Assembly (NCBI GenBank): GCA_951812665.1
Contig: CATOST010000001.1
Coordinates: 1-32,513 of the forward strand
Length of the DNA stretch: 32,513 bases
Direction of reading: 5' to 3'
From: an uncultured Acidobacteriota bacterium
GTDB taxonomy: Bacteria > Acidobacteriota > UBA6911 > RPQK01 > JAJDTT01
Below, piece by piece: positions 14,655 through 22,616 of this stretch. The position numbers and the translations under genes were made by a program. Numbering within the stretch: position 1 is the stretch's first letter; each line of letters opens with the position of its first letter. The notes beneath the pieces were generated by a model that made no database searches, was not told the origin of the DNA, and saw nothing but the letters and a program-made list of their open reading frames with translations.

Positions 14655-15716
14655 ATGGTCGTAAGGAATAGCCGGATTCGCGGGTTTGCGAGCGATACGA
14701 ATGCGGGCATCTGCCCCGAAGCCTGGGAGGCGTTGGATCGCGCCAATCGGGGACACGCTCCCGCCTATGGCTTCGACTCCCATACTCAGGAGGCCCGCGC
14801 CGCCATTCAGGACCTTTTCGCCACCGATTGCCAAGTCTACTTCGTCTTCACCGGTTCGGCCGCCAACTCGCTGGCGGTGGCTCATCTCTGCCGCAGCTAT
14901 GAGCTGGCCATCTGTCACGAGACGGCTCACCTGGACCTGGGGGAATGCGGCGGTCCGGAGTTCTTCAGCGGCGGCTCCAAGATGCTGCCCCTGCCTGGAG
15001 ATCACGGAAAACTGGACGCCGCCGGCATCCGGTACGCGGTCGAGACTCGAACCCGCGACTTCCAATATCCCGCCCCCCGGCTCGTCAGTCTGACCCAGGC
15101 CACGGAGGCGGGAACCGTCTACAGCCTGGAACGGCTCCGGGAAATCTCCAACCTGAGCCGCGAATTGGGACTCCGGGTGCACATGGACGGGGCCCGTCTG
15201 GCAAATGCCCTGATCCACCTGGATTGCGAGCCGGCCGACTCGACCTGGAGAGCGGGTGTCGACGTCCTCTCCTTCGGCTGCACCAAGAATGGACTCCACC
15301 AGGGGGAGGCTGTCGTCTTCTTCGATCGGGAGCTGGCTTCGGGCTTCGAGTACCGTTGGAAGCAATCGGGCCAGGTCGCTTCCAAGATGCGTTTCCTGTC
15401 GGCGCCCTGGACGGCCCTTCTCAAGAGCGGCGCCTGGCTCCGCAACGCCCGGCACGCCAATGCCTGCGCCGCCCGTCTGGAGCGGGGTTTGAGACGGTTG
15501 GAGGGCATCTGCATCCCCTACCCGCGGGAGGCCAACGGCGTGTTCGTCCGGCTCAAGCCCGCCCTGGCGGCAGCCCTGAGGCAACGGGGCTGGACCGTGG
15601 GAATCATGCCCGGCGGCGCCGCCCGCTTCATGTGCAGTTGGGACACCCGGGACGAGGACATCGACGCCTTGGTCCACGATTTCCGGGAACTGGTGGCCGA
15701 CCCGGCGCTCACTTGA
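14655..15716 (+). CDS. L-threonine aldolase-like (beta-eliminating lyase family) protein
   Basis: A 353-residue fold-type I PLP enzyme. It has the family start FASDTNAGICPE, the cofactor-stacking His in CHETAHLD (87-94), HMDGARLANA (176-185) and Lys211 in SFGCTKNG. FMCSWDTRDEDIDAL near the C-terminus is typical. The family splits threonine or allo-threonine into glycine and acetaldehyde; related members act on other beta-hydroxy amino acids. RBS GGAG six bases before the ATG fixes the start. It is divergent from the aminotransferase/cyclodeaminase operon, consistent with amino acid catabolism. Confidence 0.85.
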   Translation: MVVRNSRIRGFASDTNAGICPEAWEALDRANRGHAPAYGFDSHTQEARAAIQDLFATDCQVYFVFTGSAANSLAVAHLCRSYELAICHETAHLDLGECGGPEFFSGGSKMLPLPGDHGKLDAAGIRYAVETRTRDFQYPAPRLVSLTQATEAGTVYSLERLREISNLSRELGLRVHMDGARLANALIHLDCEPADSTWRAGVDVLSFGCTKNGLHQGEAVVFFDRELASGFEYRWKQSGQVASKMRFLSAPWTALLKSGAWLRNARHANACAARLERGLRRLEGICIPYPREANGVFVRLKPALAAALRQRGWTVGIMPGGAARFMCSWDTRDEDIDALVHDFRELVADPALT

Positions 15717-15760
15717 CAGTCCGTGGTGAAAGTCCCGCGAGCACCGAGACCGTTCCTGCG

Positions 15761-15830
15761 CCCGCCGGACAAGGCGCGATTCGGGTGCATATCGGGAGTA
15801 TGTGCCCGAATCGCAACGCCGTCCGCCGGG
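15761..15830. other. Long near-perfect hairpin between genes
   Basis: A 70-base inverted repeat. The inner stem is GCGATTCGGG (15776-15785) with CCCGAATCGC (15805-15814). Then GGC/GCC (15773-15775/15818-15820), CGGAC/GTCCG (15766-15770/15821-15825) and CCCG/CGGG (15761-15764/15827-15830) extend it. Only an AA and an AAC bulge and one C/C mismatch interrupt it, giving 22 pairs. No T-run follows. It lies 45 bases after the threonine-aldolase stop and about 52 before the next start. Confidence 0.6.
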
Positions 15831-15882
15831 ATGCAGGGACGGTCGAATGCCGTGATGACTTTTGCCACGGGCTGTTGAACCG

Positions 15883-17121
15883 ATGATCATCGATACCGTG
15901 GTCACGCACCCCGATTGGGCCGCCGCCTGGGGCAACTGGGGGAGGGTGGGGGTCCGCAGGATCGCGGACGCCTGCGCCGCCGGGGGCATCCGCAGGATCT
16001 ACTGGAGAGCCAACTGCGGCTCCCGGGTCTTCTACCCCAGCCGTCTCGAGGACACCTTTCGGGGCGAGGACCGGGAAGCGTGCGAGGTCCCCGATTACTG
16101 GAAGGTCACGCTGGCCGAAACCGACTACTCGACCTGGAACCTGCTGGAAGAGGCCATGGAATGCACTCTCGGAGCTGGTCTGGAGCCCTGGGTCTGGTAC
16201 AGCCCCTACGAAGAGTCCCACGGCCAGGTCTCGCTGACCCGCTTCGCCCGGGAGCATCCCCAGTACCATGCGGTGGCCCGGGACGGACACCGAAGGTCAT
16301 CCCGGCTCAGCTTCGCCTATCCCGAAGTGCGGCGCCACAAACTGGCGGTCGTCGAGGAACTCATGTCCTACGGTTTCCAGGGCGTCCTCTTGGACTTCGT
16401 CCGCCAGTTGCCCCGCATCGACGAGAACCTGCCTCCGCAACTGGACCGGTGGGGCGTCTGCCGTTACGGCTATGAGGCGCCGGCCCTGGAGAGTTACCGG
16501 CGGACCCATGGGATCGATCCCAGGGAACAACCCAACCCTACCGATTCCTGGATTCGCCATCGGGCCGCGTACGTCACCCGTTTCATGGCGGAGCTGGACC
16601 GGCAGCGGCGGACCAAGAGTGACGAATATCCCGTGAGCGTGCTGGTGTCGCCGGAGAGTCCCCTGAGTCAGGTCCTTCCCGACTGGCCCCGCTACGTCCG
16701 TGACGGACTCCTGGAGGAGACGAGCCTCTGGCGGATGCGGACCGACGCCCTGAGGGGCGCGCTGGTGGACTGGAACTCGTGGCTCGCCGGGGGACTCTGC
16801 CAGGAGACCCACATCATGCTGCCCGAATGGAACTTGGCGCGGCTGGACCCGCAGGCCGTGGCACGGCAGATTCACCAAGCCAGGCAGACGGTCGGCGACG
16901 GAGGCGGCATCCTGGCCGGAATCTACTGCTACAACATGGACCAGTTGGGACTGCGGGAGGGCTCGGCACGGCTGGAATCGGGCGTTCGGGCGGCTCGGGA
17001 GGCGGGAGCCGAGGGGGTCGTCCTCTGGGAGTCCACGTCCATCGAGAGTTGGTCGGGATGGGACAAGTACCTTCCCTCAGGACTCTGGGCCACAGTCGCG
17101 CGGTTGGCCGCGGAACCTTGA
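15883..17121 (+). CDS. Glycosidase-like TIM-barrel protein (GHL10/family 10-like)
   Basis: A 412-residue protein with the layout of uncharacterised glycoside-hydrolase-like TIM barrels: RIADACAAGGIRRIYWR at strand one, GLEPWVWYSPYEESH, GFQGVLLDFVRQLPRID, YGYEAPALESYRRTHGIDP and a final GAEGVVLWESTSIESW. Acidic residues at strand ends (LLDF, VLWEST) could be catalytic, but I cannot assign them. There is no signal peptide, so the product looks cytosolic. The ATG at 15883 is preferred; a TTG 21 bases earlier is possible and neither has a good ribosome binding site. A second protein of the same kind is encoded at 26126-27994. The Gfo/Idh gene follows. Confidence 0.65.
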   Translation: MIIDTVVTHPDWAAAWGNWGRVGVRRIADACAAGGIRRIYWRANCGSRVFYPSRLEDTFRGEDREACEVPDYWKVTLAETDYSTWNLLEEAMECTLGAGLEPWVWYSPYEESHGQVSLTRFAREHPQYHAVARDGHRRSSRLSFAYPEVRRHKLAVVEELMSYGFQGVLLDFVRQLPRIDENLPPQLDRWGVCRYGYEAPALESYRRTHGIDPREQPNPTDSWIRHRAAYVTRFMAELDRQRRTKSDEYPVSVLVSPESPLSQVLPDWPRYVRDGLLEETSLWRMRTDALRGALVDWNSWLAGGLCQETHIMLPEWNLARLDPQAVARQIHQARQTVGDGGGILAGIYCYNMDQLGLREGSARLESGVRAAREAGAEGVVLWESTSIESWSGWDKYLPSGLWATVARLAAEP

Positions 17122-17147
17122 TACGCCGGAGAAGATTCGGCTAATAT
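17118..17147 (+). promoter_or_regulatory. Candidate sigma-70 promoter for the Gfo/Idh gene
   Basis: TTGATA (17118-17123) and TAATAT (17142-17147) are separated by 18 bases. They overlap the end of the upstream gene and lie about 100 bases before the ATG at 17247, implying an untranslated leader of roughly 90 bases. Confidence 0.45.
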
Positions 17148-17246
17148 GGCGGCAGTCGACCGCAGGGGCCGGCGTCCATAATCGTCTTTTTCCCGTTTCC
17201 GAGCGCCCTCGGACCGGGAGCCATGCACCGGAAAAAAGGAGTCGTC

Positions 17247-18566
17247 ATGAGCAAGTCATCCATCAGCCGCCGTCGATTTCTGTCTCGCTCCACTGGAGTG
17301 GGGGCAGGATTGGCCGTCGCCGGGTTCCCCGGAATCGCCAGCGCCCGCAACGTGAACAATCGGATCAACGTGGGAATCGTGGGTCCGGGCGGCCGCGGCA
17401 CAAGCCTCCTCAAGAACTTTTTTGCCGACAACCATCGCTTCAACGCTCACCTGACGGCAGTCGCCGATCTCTGGAGCTACCGGCGCGAAGAATCCTCCAA
17501 GTTCGTCACCGAAAGGCAGGGACAGGCTCCCAAGGTGTACCGCCACCACGAAGAGATCCTGGCCGACGCCGATCTGGATGCCGTCATCATCGCGACTCCC
17601 GATCACGCCCACGCCCAGGTCCTGACGGCGGCTGCGGAAGCCGGCAAGGACGCGTACTGCGAGAAGCCCATGTCCAACGTCCTGGAGGAGGCCAACGACG
17701 CCCTGGACGCGGTCAGAAAGGCCGGAACCATCGTTCAGATCGGGACCCAGAGGCGCTCCTGGCCCAAGTACCGGCAGGCCGCCAAGATGATCGCCGACGG
17801 CATCATCGGCGACGTGGTCAAGGTGGATATCCTATGGAACGCCTACAGTCCCTACCGTTGGGCCGGGCGAGCCGACCAGCGCGCCATGGTCAAGGAAAGC
17901 GACGTGGATTGGACCAGTTGGCTCATGGGGAAACCCCACCGCCCCTTCGATGCCAGGATCTTCCGCTGCTTCCGCCTCTGGAAGGACTTCTCCAGCGGCA
18001 TCATCGACCAGTGGATGACCCACGGAATCGACCTGGCCCACATGTTGGCCGGCGTGACGACTCCGTTGAGCGCCGTGGCCCACGGCGGCATCTACAAGTA
18101 TAAGGACTGGAGAGAGAATCCGGACACCTTGGAAGTCGCCCTCGAGTACGAGAAGGGCGGCAATAAACTCATGGCCGTCTACTCCACCAATCTCATCAAC
18201 GGCTACGGCAAGGCGACGCAGGTCCACGGCACTCTGGGCAGCTTCTCTCCCGGCGGCGGGATGGACTGGAAACAGGGCAAGGAGGAGCCTAACGCCGATC
18301 CTTCCCACGGTTGGCAATTCTCGGGCAAGGGCGTCAAGGCCGACGGGAAGGTCGGCGATATGGTCGAGGTGCCCGATGCTCCCGGCGAAGTCAGCCACAT
18401 GGCCAACTGGCTCGATGCGGTTCGGCAGCAGGATTCCAAGAGGCTCTACTGCACGGTCGACGCGGGCTACGCCCACTCCATCGCCTGCATCATGTCCAAC
18501 GATGCCTACTGGGCCGGACGGCGCATGACCTTCGATCCGGTGAAGCGGACCATCCAGGCGGGCTGA
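17247..18566 (+). CDS. Tat-exported Gfo/Idh/MocA-family oxidoreductase
   Basis: A 439-residue NAD(P)-dependent dehydrogenase. The N-terminus is a Tat signal (SRRRFLSRSTGVGAG), followed by the Rossmann motif VGIVGPGGRG and the family EKPMS block with its catalytic Lys. The C-terminal alpha/beta domain includes DQWMTHGIDLAHML. The ATG at 17247 has AAGGAG six bases upstream; an in-frame ATG 24 bases earlier does not. Family members oxidise or reduce sugars, inositols and related polyols. Tat export with bound cofactor occurs in glucose-fructose oxidoreductase-like members. Substrate unknown. Confidence 0.88.
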   Translation: MSKSSISRRRFLSRSTGVGAGLAVAGFPGIASARNVNNRINVGIVGPGGRGTSLLKNFFADNHRFNAHLTAVADLWSYRREESSKFVTERQGQAPKVYRHHEEILADADLDAVIIATPDHAHAQVLTAAAEAGKDAYCEKPMSNVLEEANDALDAVRKAGTIVQIGTQRRSWPKYRQAAKMIADGIIGDVVKVDILWNAYSPYRWAGRADQRAMVKESDVDWTSWLMGKPHRPFDARIFRCFRLWKDFSSGIIDQWMTHGIDLAHMLAGVTTPLSAVAHGGIYKYKDWRENPDTLEVALEYEKGGNKLMAVYSTNLINGYGKATQVHGTLGSFSPGGGMDWKQGKEEPNADPSHGWQFSGKGVKADGKVGDMVEVPDAPGEVSHMANWLDAVRQQDSKRLYCTVDAGYAHSIACIMSNDAYWAGRRMTFDPVKRTIQAG

Positions 18567-18976
18567 GAGCCAAGCGACGCTTCCGGCCGAAATCGGTTGG
18601 CTAAAGCATCCATTCGGCGGCACGGATCGGCGAAGGGTGGACTTCGCTCGAGGAGAAGTTTGATGATTCCCCAGACCTTGGGAATCTCATCCCGGCTCCA
18701 AGCAAGCTAGCGGTTTCGGCCGAGAAATCGGTCAGGCCGAATCCGAATCTATCGATCAGGACCGATCTGGTTGAGCGTCGGACCGGGACGGGAATAAATC
18801 TGGCCGGACTCCGGCGAATTTTCCATGGTCAGCGCCATGGCGTCCAGTGTCGACGCGTCGCTCCGATCGAGGTGATCCTCAAAAGCTCCGGGGAACGAGC
18901 AATCATTGTTCTGACCTCCCCACGGCAAGATGGATTCTCATACTCTGACACGGCTACCCACCGTTGACCGAATCGT
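18567..18976. other. 410-base region without a supported gene
   Basis: It contains an inverted repeat at 18662-18691 (GATGA-TTCCC paired with GGGAA-TC-TCATC) that could be a weak terminator of the Gfo/Idh gene, though no T-run follows. Two similar short hairpin-like words (GGCCGAAATCGG near 18585 and GGCCGAGAAATCGG near 18718) lie on either side. The region probably also holds the lost 5' part of the decayed ATPase gene that follows, but I find no readable Walker A motif. Confidence 0.4.
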
Positions 18977-19507
18977 GTGTTCCCCAACACGACTATGAGG
19001 CGGGAGTTGCAACCCGAAGACATCGACGTGGAACAATCGATTCTGGCGCAGCGCAAAGATCCCGACCACTACCCCGAACTCACCTACCTGGGAAAGGAAT
19101 TCAGGAAAATACGCTTGTATCGGGAGTTGTCCTTCGGGCGCTACACGCCACCCCGCCTGCCTCAGAAATCCGATCTTCCCAATGATTTTCTCTCCGAAGA
19201 CGGAAAGAACTTGGGACTGGTGCTCAATCGGTTGGCAAAGGACTTCAAGGTCAAGCAGGAAATCCTCAAAGCGCTGCATGACCTCTACGACGGCGTGTCT
19301 GAACGGTGTCAGTTGATTGTCACGACGCACTCGGACACGCTCATCGATGCACTGACGGAGACACCTGAAAGCGTTGTCGTCTGCGAGAAAATCAATGGCC
19401 AGACGACCTTGAAACGGCTAGACAAGAGCAAACTGGCTCACTGGCTCGAAAAGTACCGGCTCGGGGAACTCTGGAGTACTGGAGAACTCGGAGGAAATCG
19501 CTGGTGA
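18977..19507 (+). pseudogene. Remnant of an AAA (OLD/RecF-like) ATPase
   Basis: The open frame carries two separated pieces of an AAA_15/AAA_21-type ATPase. Residues about 17-106 (from DVEQSILAQRKDPDHYPELT to LKALHDLYDG) are the middle region. From about 107 the text jumps to SERCQLIVTTHSDTLIDAL and the family C-terminus ending GELGGNRW, which contains the switch His. The Walker A segment is missing upstream. The stretch with the signature and Walker B (normally CIEEPE-like) is missing at the join near 19295. It should be unable to hydrolyse ATP. Its stop overlaps the next start by GTGA, as in intact two-gene modules. The family assignment is from memory of conserved blocks. Confidence 0.7.
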
Positions 19508-19881
19508 ACGCCAAGGTCTACGTGGAGGGAGGCGGAGACAGGAGAGAGCTGAAGGCCAGATGCCGCAAGGGTTTCACTTGCTTCTTCCGCAAGACGGCTC
19601 TGGCCGGAAAGATGCCACGAGTCATTCCCTGTGGTGGTCGGCACAAGACTTATGACAGATTCTGTACCGCTATCGCCCACGCGGAGGCGGACGATTTCAT
19701 CGTTCTGCCGGTCGACAGCGAGGAGCCGGTGACGGCTTGTCCGTGGCGGCACGTGAGGGATCGCGACAAATGGCGCAAGCCACCCGACGCCACCGATAAC
19801 AACGTTCATCTGAAGGTAGCCGAGGCATCTCCCTACGCCAAAAGGCTCCTCAGCACACTGTTGATCAAGTCATCTGAATGA
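19504..19881 (+). pseudogene. Internally deleted DUF4276 (TOPRIM-like) protein
   Basis: A 125-residue frame starting with GTG, overlapping the ATPase stop by four bases. The N-terminal 105 residues match DUF4276: KVYVEGGGD with the first acidic residue, LKARCRKGF, AGKMPRVIPCG and FIVLPVDSEEPV with the second acidic cluster. At about residue 105 (nt about 19819) the text jumps from DNNVHLKV to the family tail ASPYAKRLLSTL. About 70 residues, including the usual EAWFLAD-type third acidic motif, are absent. Intact partners of such ATPases are TOPRIM-like nucleases in defence-type modules. This copy should be catalytically dead, although the frame stays open. Confidence 0.7.
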
Positions 19882-19888
19882 GGCGAGT

Positions 19889-21250
19889 TCACACGAGCCG
19901 GCGGAAGCCGGTGTGCTTGACCGGACCGCCGATCCGAGGCTCGATATCTCCCTTCTGAATCGCCTCACTCAACTCTTGGAACACCGGCTCGCAGGCCTCC
20001 AGGAATTGCTCCACGTGCGTCTCCTGGTGGGCGAATGTGGGATAGAAGCCTCCCGCCACGAGGAAACCCCGGTCCAGCATGCGAACGGTCCAAAGGGTCT
20101 GGAGGGCGGCCGCCTCGGGATGGTCGAAGTGATAGAAGGTCAGCGCCGGATGACCGGTGGCGCCGACGGGGACGCCGCAGCGGTCTCCCAGTTCCGTCAG
20201 ACCCTGCCGCGCCGCCTCTCCGATCCGGGCCACGTGTGAGCGAACGTCCTCCCTCTGGAACTTGCGGATCGTGGCCAGGGCGGCCGTGGGACCCACCGCC
20301 TCCGTCCAGAGCGCACTGGAGATGAAGCTGTTCTGGGCTGCCTGCATGATCTCGCGCCGGCCCACTACAGCCGAGATGGGATGCCCGTTTCCGGTGGTCT
20401 TGGCGAATACTGCCATGTCCGGCTCCAGCCCGTACTTCAGGTGGGCGCCTCCGAGCCAGAGCCTCCAGCCGATGGTGATCTCATCCATGATCAGGCAGGC
20501 TCCGCAACGGGTGGCCAGTTCCCGGATCTCCTCCAAAAACCCGGGCTCGGGATCGTAGTTTCGGGTCGGCTCCATGACGATAGCGGCCAGTCTCGAGCCG
20601 TGCCGATCCACGATGGCTCTGAGTTCCTCGATCTTGTTGTAGGTGAACGGCATGGCCGTGCCGGCCAGCCCACTGGGCACGCCTGCCGGTTCCAGCCCCG
20701 GCATCAGGTGTCCCCCTCCCAACCGGTCCACCGTCTCTTCGCTGCGGTCGACGGGAAGATTGGCGGCCAGGTACCAGTCGTGCCAGCCATGGTAGCCGCA
20801 GAACGCCACCTTGTCCCGCCCGGTATAGGCTCGAGCGATCCGCACCGCGATGGTCATGCTCTCTCCGCCAAGCCGCCCGAACCGCACCATCTGAGCCCAG
20901 GGATGGAGCTCCATCATCAGTTCGGCCAACTCCACCTCATCGGGGGGATTCAAGGAAGACATGCAACCGTTGCGCACCCGCCGGATGACCGCCTCGGTCA
21001 CGTCAGGATCGGCATACCCCAGGAGCGTGGCGCCGATGCCGGCCATGGACATGTCGATGTAGTGGTTTCCGTCCACGTCCACCGTCTCGCAGCCCTGGGC
21101 CTGGGCGAAGTAGGCCGGCCACTGGCCCGGAGCGGTCATTTCCTGGCGCTTGCCGTAAAGCTGCGTCGCGCCGGGGATGAGCTCCCGGGCCCGGTCATAC
21201 ATCTTCTGACCCAAGATTCTCTTATTTCCTTTTTTATTGACTATTTGCAA
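19889..21250 (-). CDS. Class III PLP aminotransferase, glutamate-semialdehyde-mutase-like
   Basis: A 453-residue fold-type I enzyme of the class III/HemL-like group. It has MDEITIGWR (255-263, the Asp contacting the pyridine nitrogen), the PLP lysine Lys284 in VFAKTTGNGHPISAVVG, and FGRLGGESMTIAVRIAR (124-140). It is not a clear HemL: the KxxGGG context of true glutamate-1-semialdehyde mutase is changed and the C-terminus is long. Transamination of an amino sugar or omega-amino substrate is as likely. A TTG start at 21250 is accepted because AGGAG lies eight bases upstream; an ATG at codon 17 lacks one. It converges on the decayed ATPase/TOPRIM pair with only eight bases between the stops. 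Confidence 0.85.
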   Translation of the reverse strand: MQIVNKKGNKRILGQKMYDRARELIPGATQLYGKRQEMTAPGQWPAYFAQAQGCETVDVDGNHYIDMSMAGIGATLLGYADPDVTEAVIRRVRNGCMSSLNPPDEVELAELMMELHPWAQMVRFGRLGGESMTIAVRIARAYTGRDKVAFCGYHGWHDWYLAANLPVDRSEETVDRLGGGHLMPGLEPAGVPSGLAGTAMPFTYNKIEELRAIVDRHGSRLAAIVMEPTRNYDPEPGFLEEIRELATRCGACLIMDEITIGWRLWLGGAHLKYGLEPDMAVFAKTTGNGHPISAVVGRREIMQAAQNSFISSALWTEAVGPTAALATIRKFQREDVRSHVARIGEAARQGLTELGDRCGVPVGATGHPALTFYHFDHPEAAALQTLWTVRMLDRGFLVAGGFYPTFAHQETHVEQFLEACEPVFQELSEAIQKGDIEPRIGGPVKHTGFRRLV

Positions 21251-21478
21251 TTTACTATCTCCTAAGTTACCTGACCTTCATCCAAGCACTTCAAGTGAAA
21301 CTTCACCCCGAATTTGATGCGAAACATATCCAACCGCAGGTGCCCGGTCAACATTCTCGGGCGGCTGCGCCCGTCAGTTCCGGGGTCTCGCGGCGGGCTC
21401 GCGAAGCGGACCTCGATCCAATATGATGGGGCGCCCTGAGGAGGACTCTCCTCCTCCGACCAAGGGAGAGCAACGAAC

Positions 21479-22616
21479 ATGGTGTACGACCCCGGAAAGA
21501 TCTATCGCGCCGCCCTCATCGGTTGCGGCTCCATGGGCAGCTACTGCATGGACGAGCTCCAGAACGCGACGGGCCGGATTCTGCTTCCCTTCGGACACGC
21601 GGAGATCCTGAAGACCCATCCCAGGACCCGGTTGGTGGCGGGGGCGGACCCGGACCGGGGACGCCTGGAGGACTTCGGAAAACGATGGGAAGTCGACGCC
21701 CTCTATTCGGACCACCGCGAGATGCTCGAAGCCGAGCGCCCCCGAAATCGTGGCCATCGTCAGCCCCCCCGATTTCCATGCCCCCCAGGCCGTCGACTGC
21801 GCCCAGAGTGGAGTCAAGGGCATCTTCTGCGAAAAACCGTTCACCACCAACTTGGCGCTGGCCGACCGGATGATCGCGTCCTGCCGGGAAAGCGGCACCC
21901 GCTTGGCCGTCAACCACACTCGCAGAGGCGATCCCCTGATCCTCCGTTCCCGCCGCCTCCTGGATGAGGGGGACATCGGACAGGTCCTCAGCATCGTCGC
22001 CACTTGGCCCGGACGCCTTTTCCTGTCGGGAACCCACTGGTTCGATCTGGTGAACTACCTGGCCGGAGACTCGCCGCCGGCCTGGATCATGGGTCACTCG
22101 GAAGATCCCGAAATATCCATGGTGGCCATTCCCACGCAGCGGGGACGGGATCTGGGCGGCACCCTCTACGCCGTGTATCCGAACGGGATCCGGGCCTTCT
22201 TCAACGGCAGGGACAGTCACGCGGGCTATCGCGTGGAGGTGAACGGCACCCAGGGCGTGCTCAGCATCGAGACCACCGGAGTCCGCCTCTGGAAGACCAA
22301 TGCCGGGAGCGTGTTCCGGGAGCTCCTGGAACACCCCTTCCCTCAGATGATGCACCATACCGCGCCTATGGTTTACCTGCTGGAAGACCTGCTGGAGGCG
22401 ATGGAAACAGGCCGCGAGCCCCTCTCCAACGGAATCACGGCCCGGAACGCCCTGGAACTGATCCTGGCGACCCACGACTCCTCCCGGAGAGGCAACGTCA
22501 AGATCCATCTGCCCTTGCAGGATCGTGAGATGAGGCCTCCGTTCCGGTGGCAGAACCCGGACGGTTCGACCTTCTACAGCACGAGCACAGGAGACGGTTC
22601 TCCGCCCCCCCGATGA
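21479..22616 (+). pseudogene. Gfo/Idh/MocA-family oxidoreductase with a frameshift
   Basis: The first frame (21479 onward) has the Rossmann motif ALIGCGSMGS and runs to about 21738. Family sequence then continues one frame over from about 21744 (EIVAIVSPPDFHAPQAV, then IFCEKPFTTN with the catalytic Lys) to the stop at 22616. The shift falls in a five-C run (21739-21743); removing one C restores a single 378-residue protein. A seven-C run follows soon after. Unlike the oxidoreductase at 17247 it has no Tat signal. Its stop overlaps the next start (ATGA), so it heads the transporter operon. Either a sequencing error in the C-run or a recent inactivating mutation explains it. Confidence 0.8.

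Noticed and set aside
18749..18937. Minus-strand open frame reading AFEDHLDRSD and on to MENSPESGQIYS
   Set aside because: No start with a ribosome binding site and no family recognised; too short to separate from chance in GC-rich DNA.
19889..21250. Naming the class III aminotransferase hemL
   Set aside because: The lysine context and C-terminal length differ from true glutamate-1-semialdehyde mutases, and no tetrapyrrole genes are nearby.
21422..21427. TATGAT as a -10 element for the oxidoreductase/transporter operon
   Set aside because: No acceptable -35 hexamer at the expected distance.
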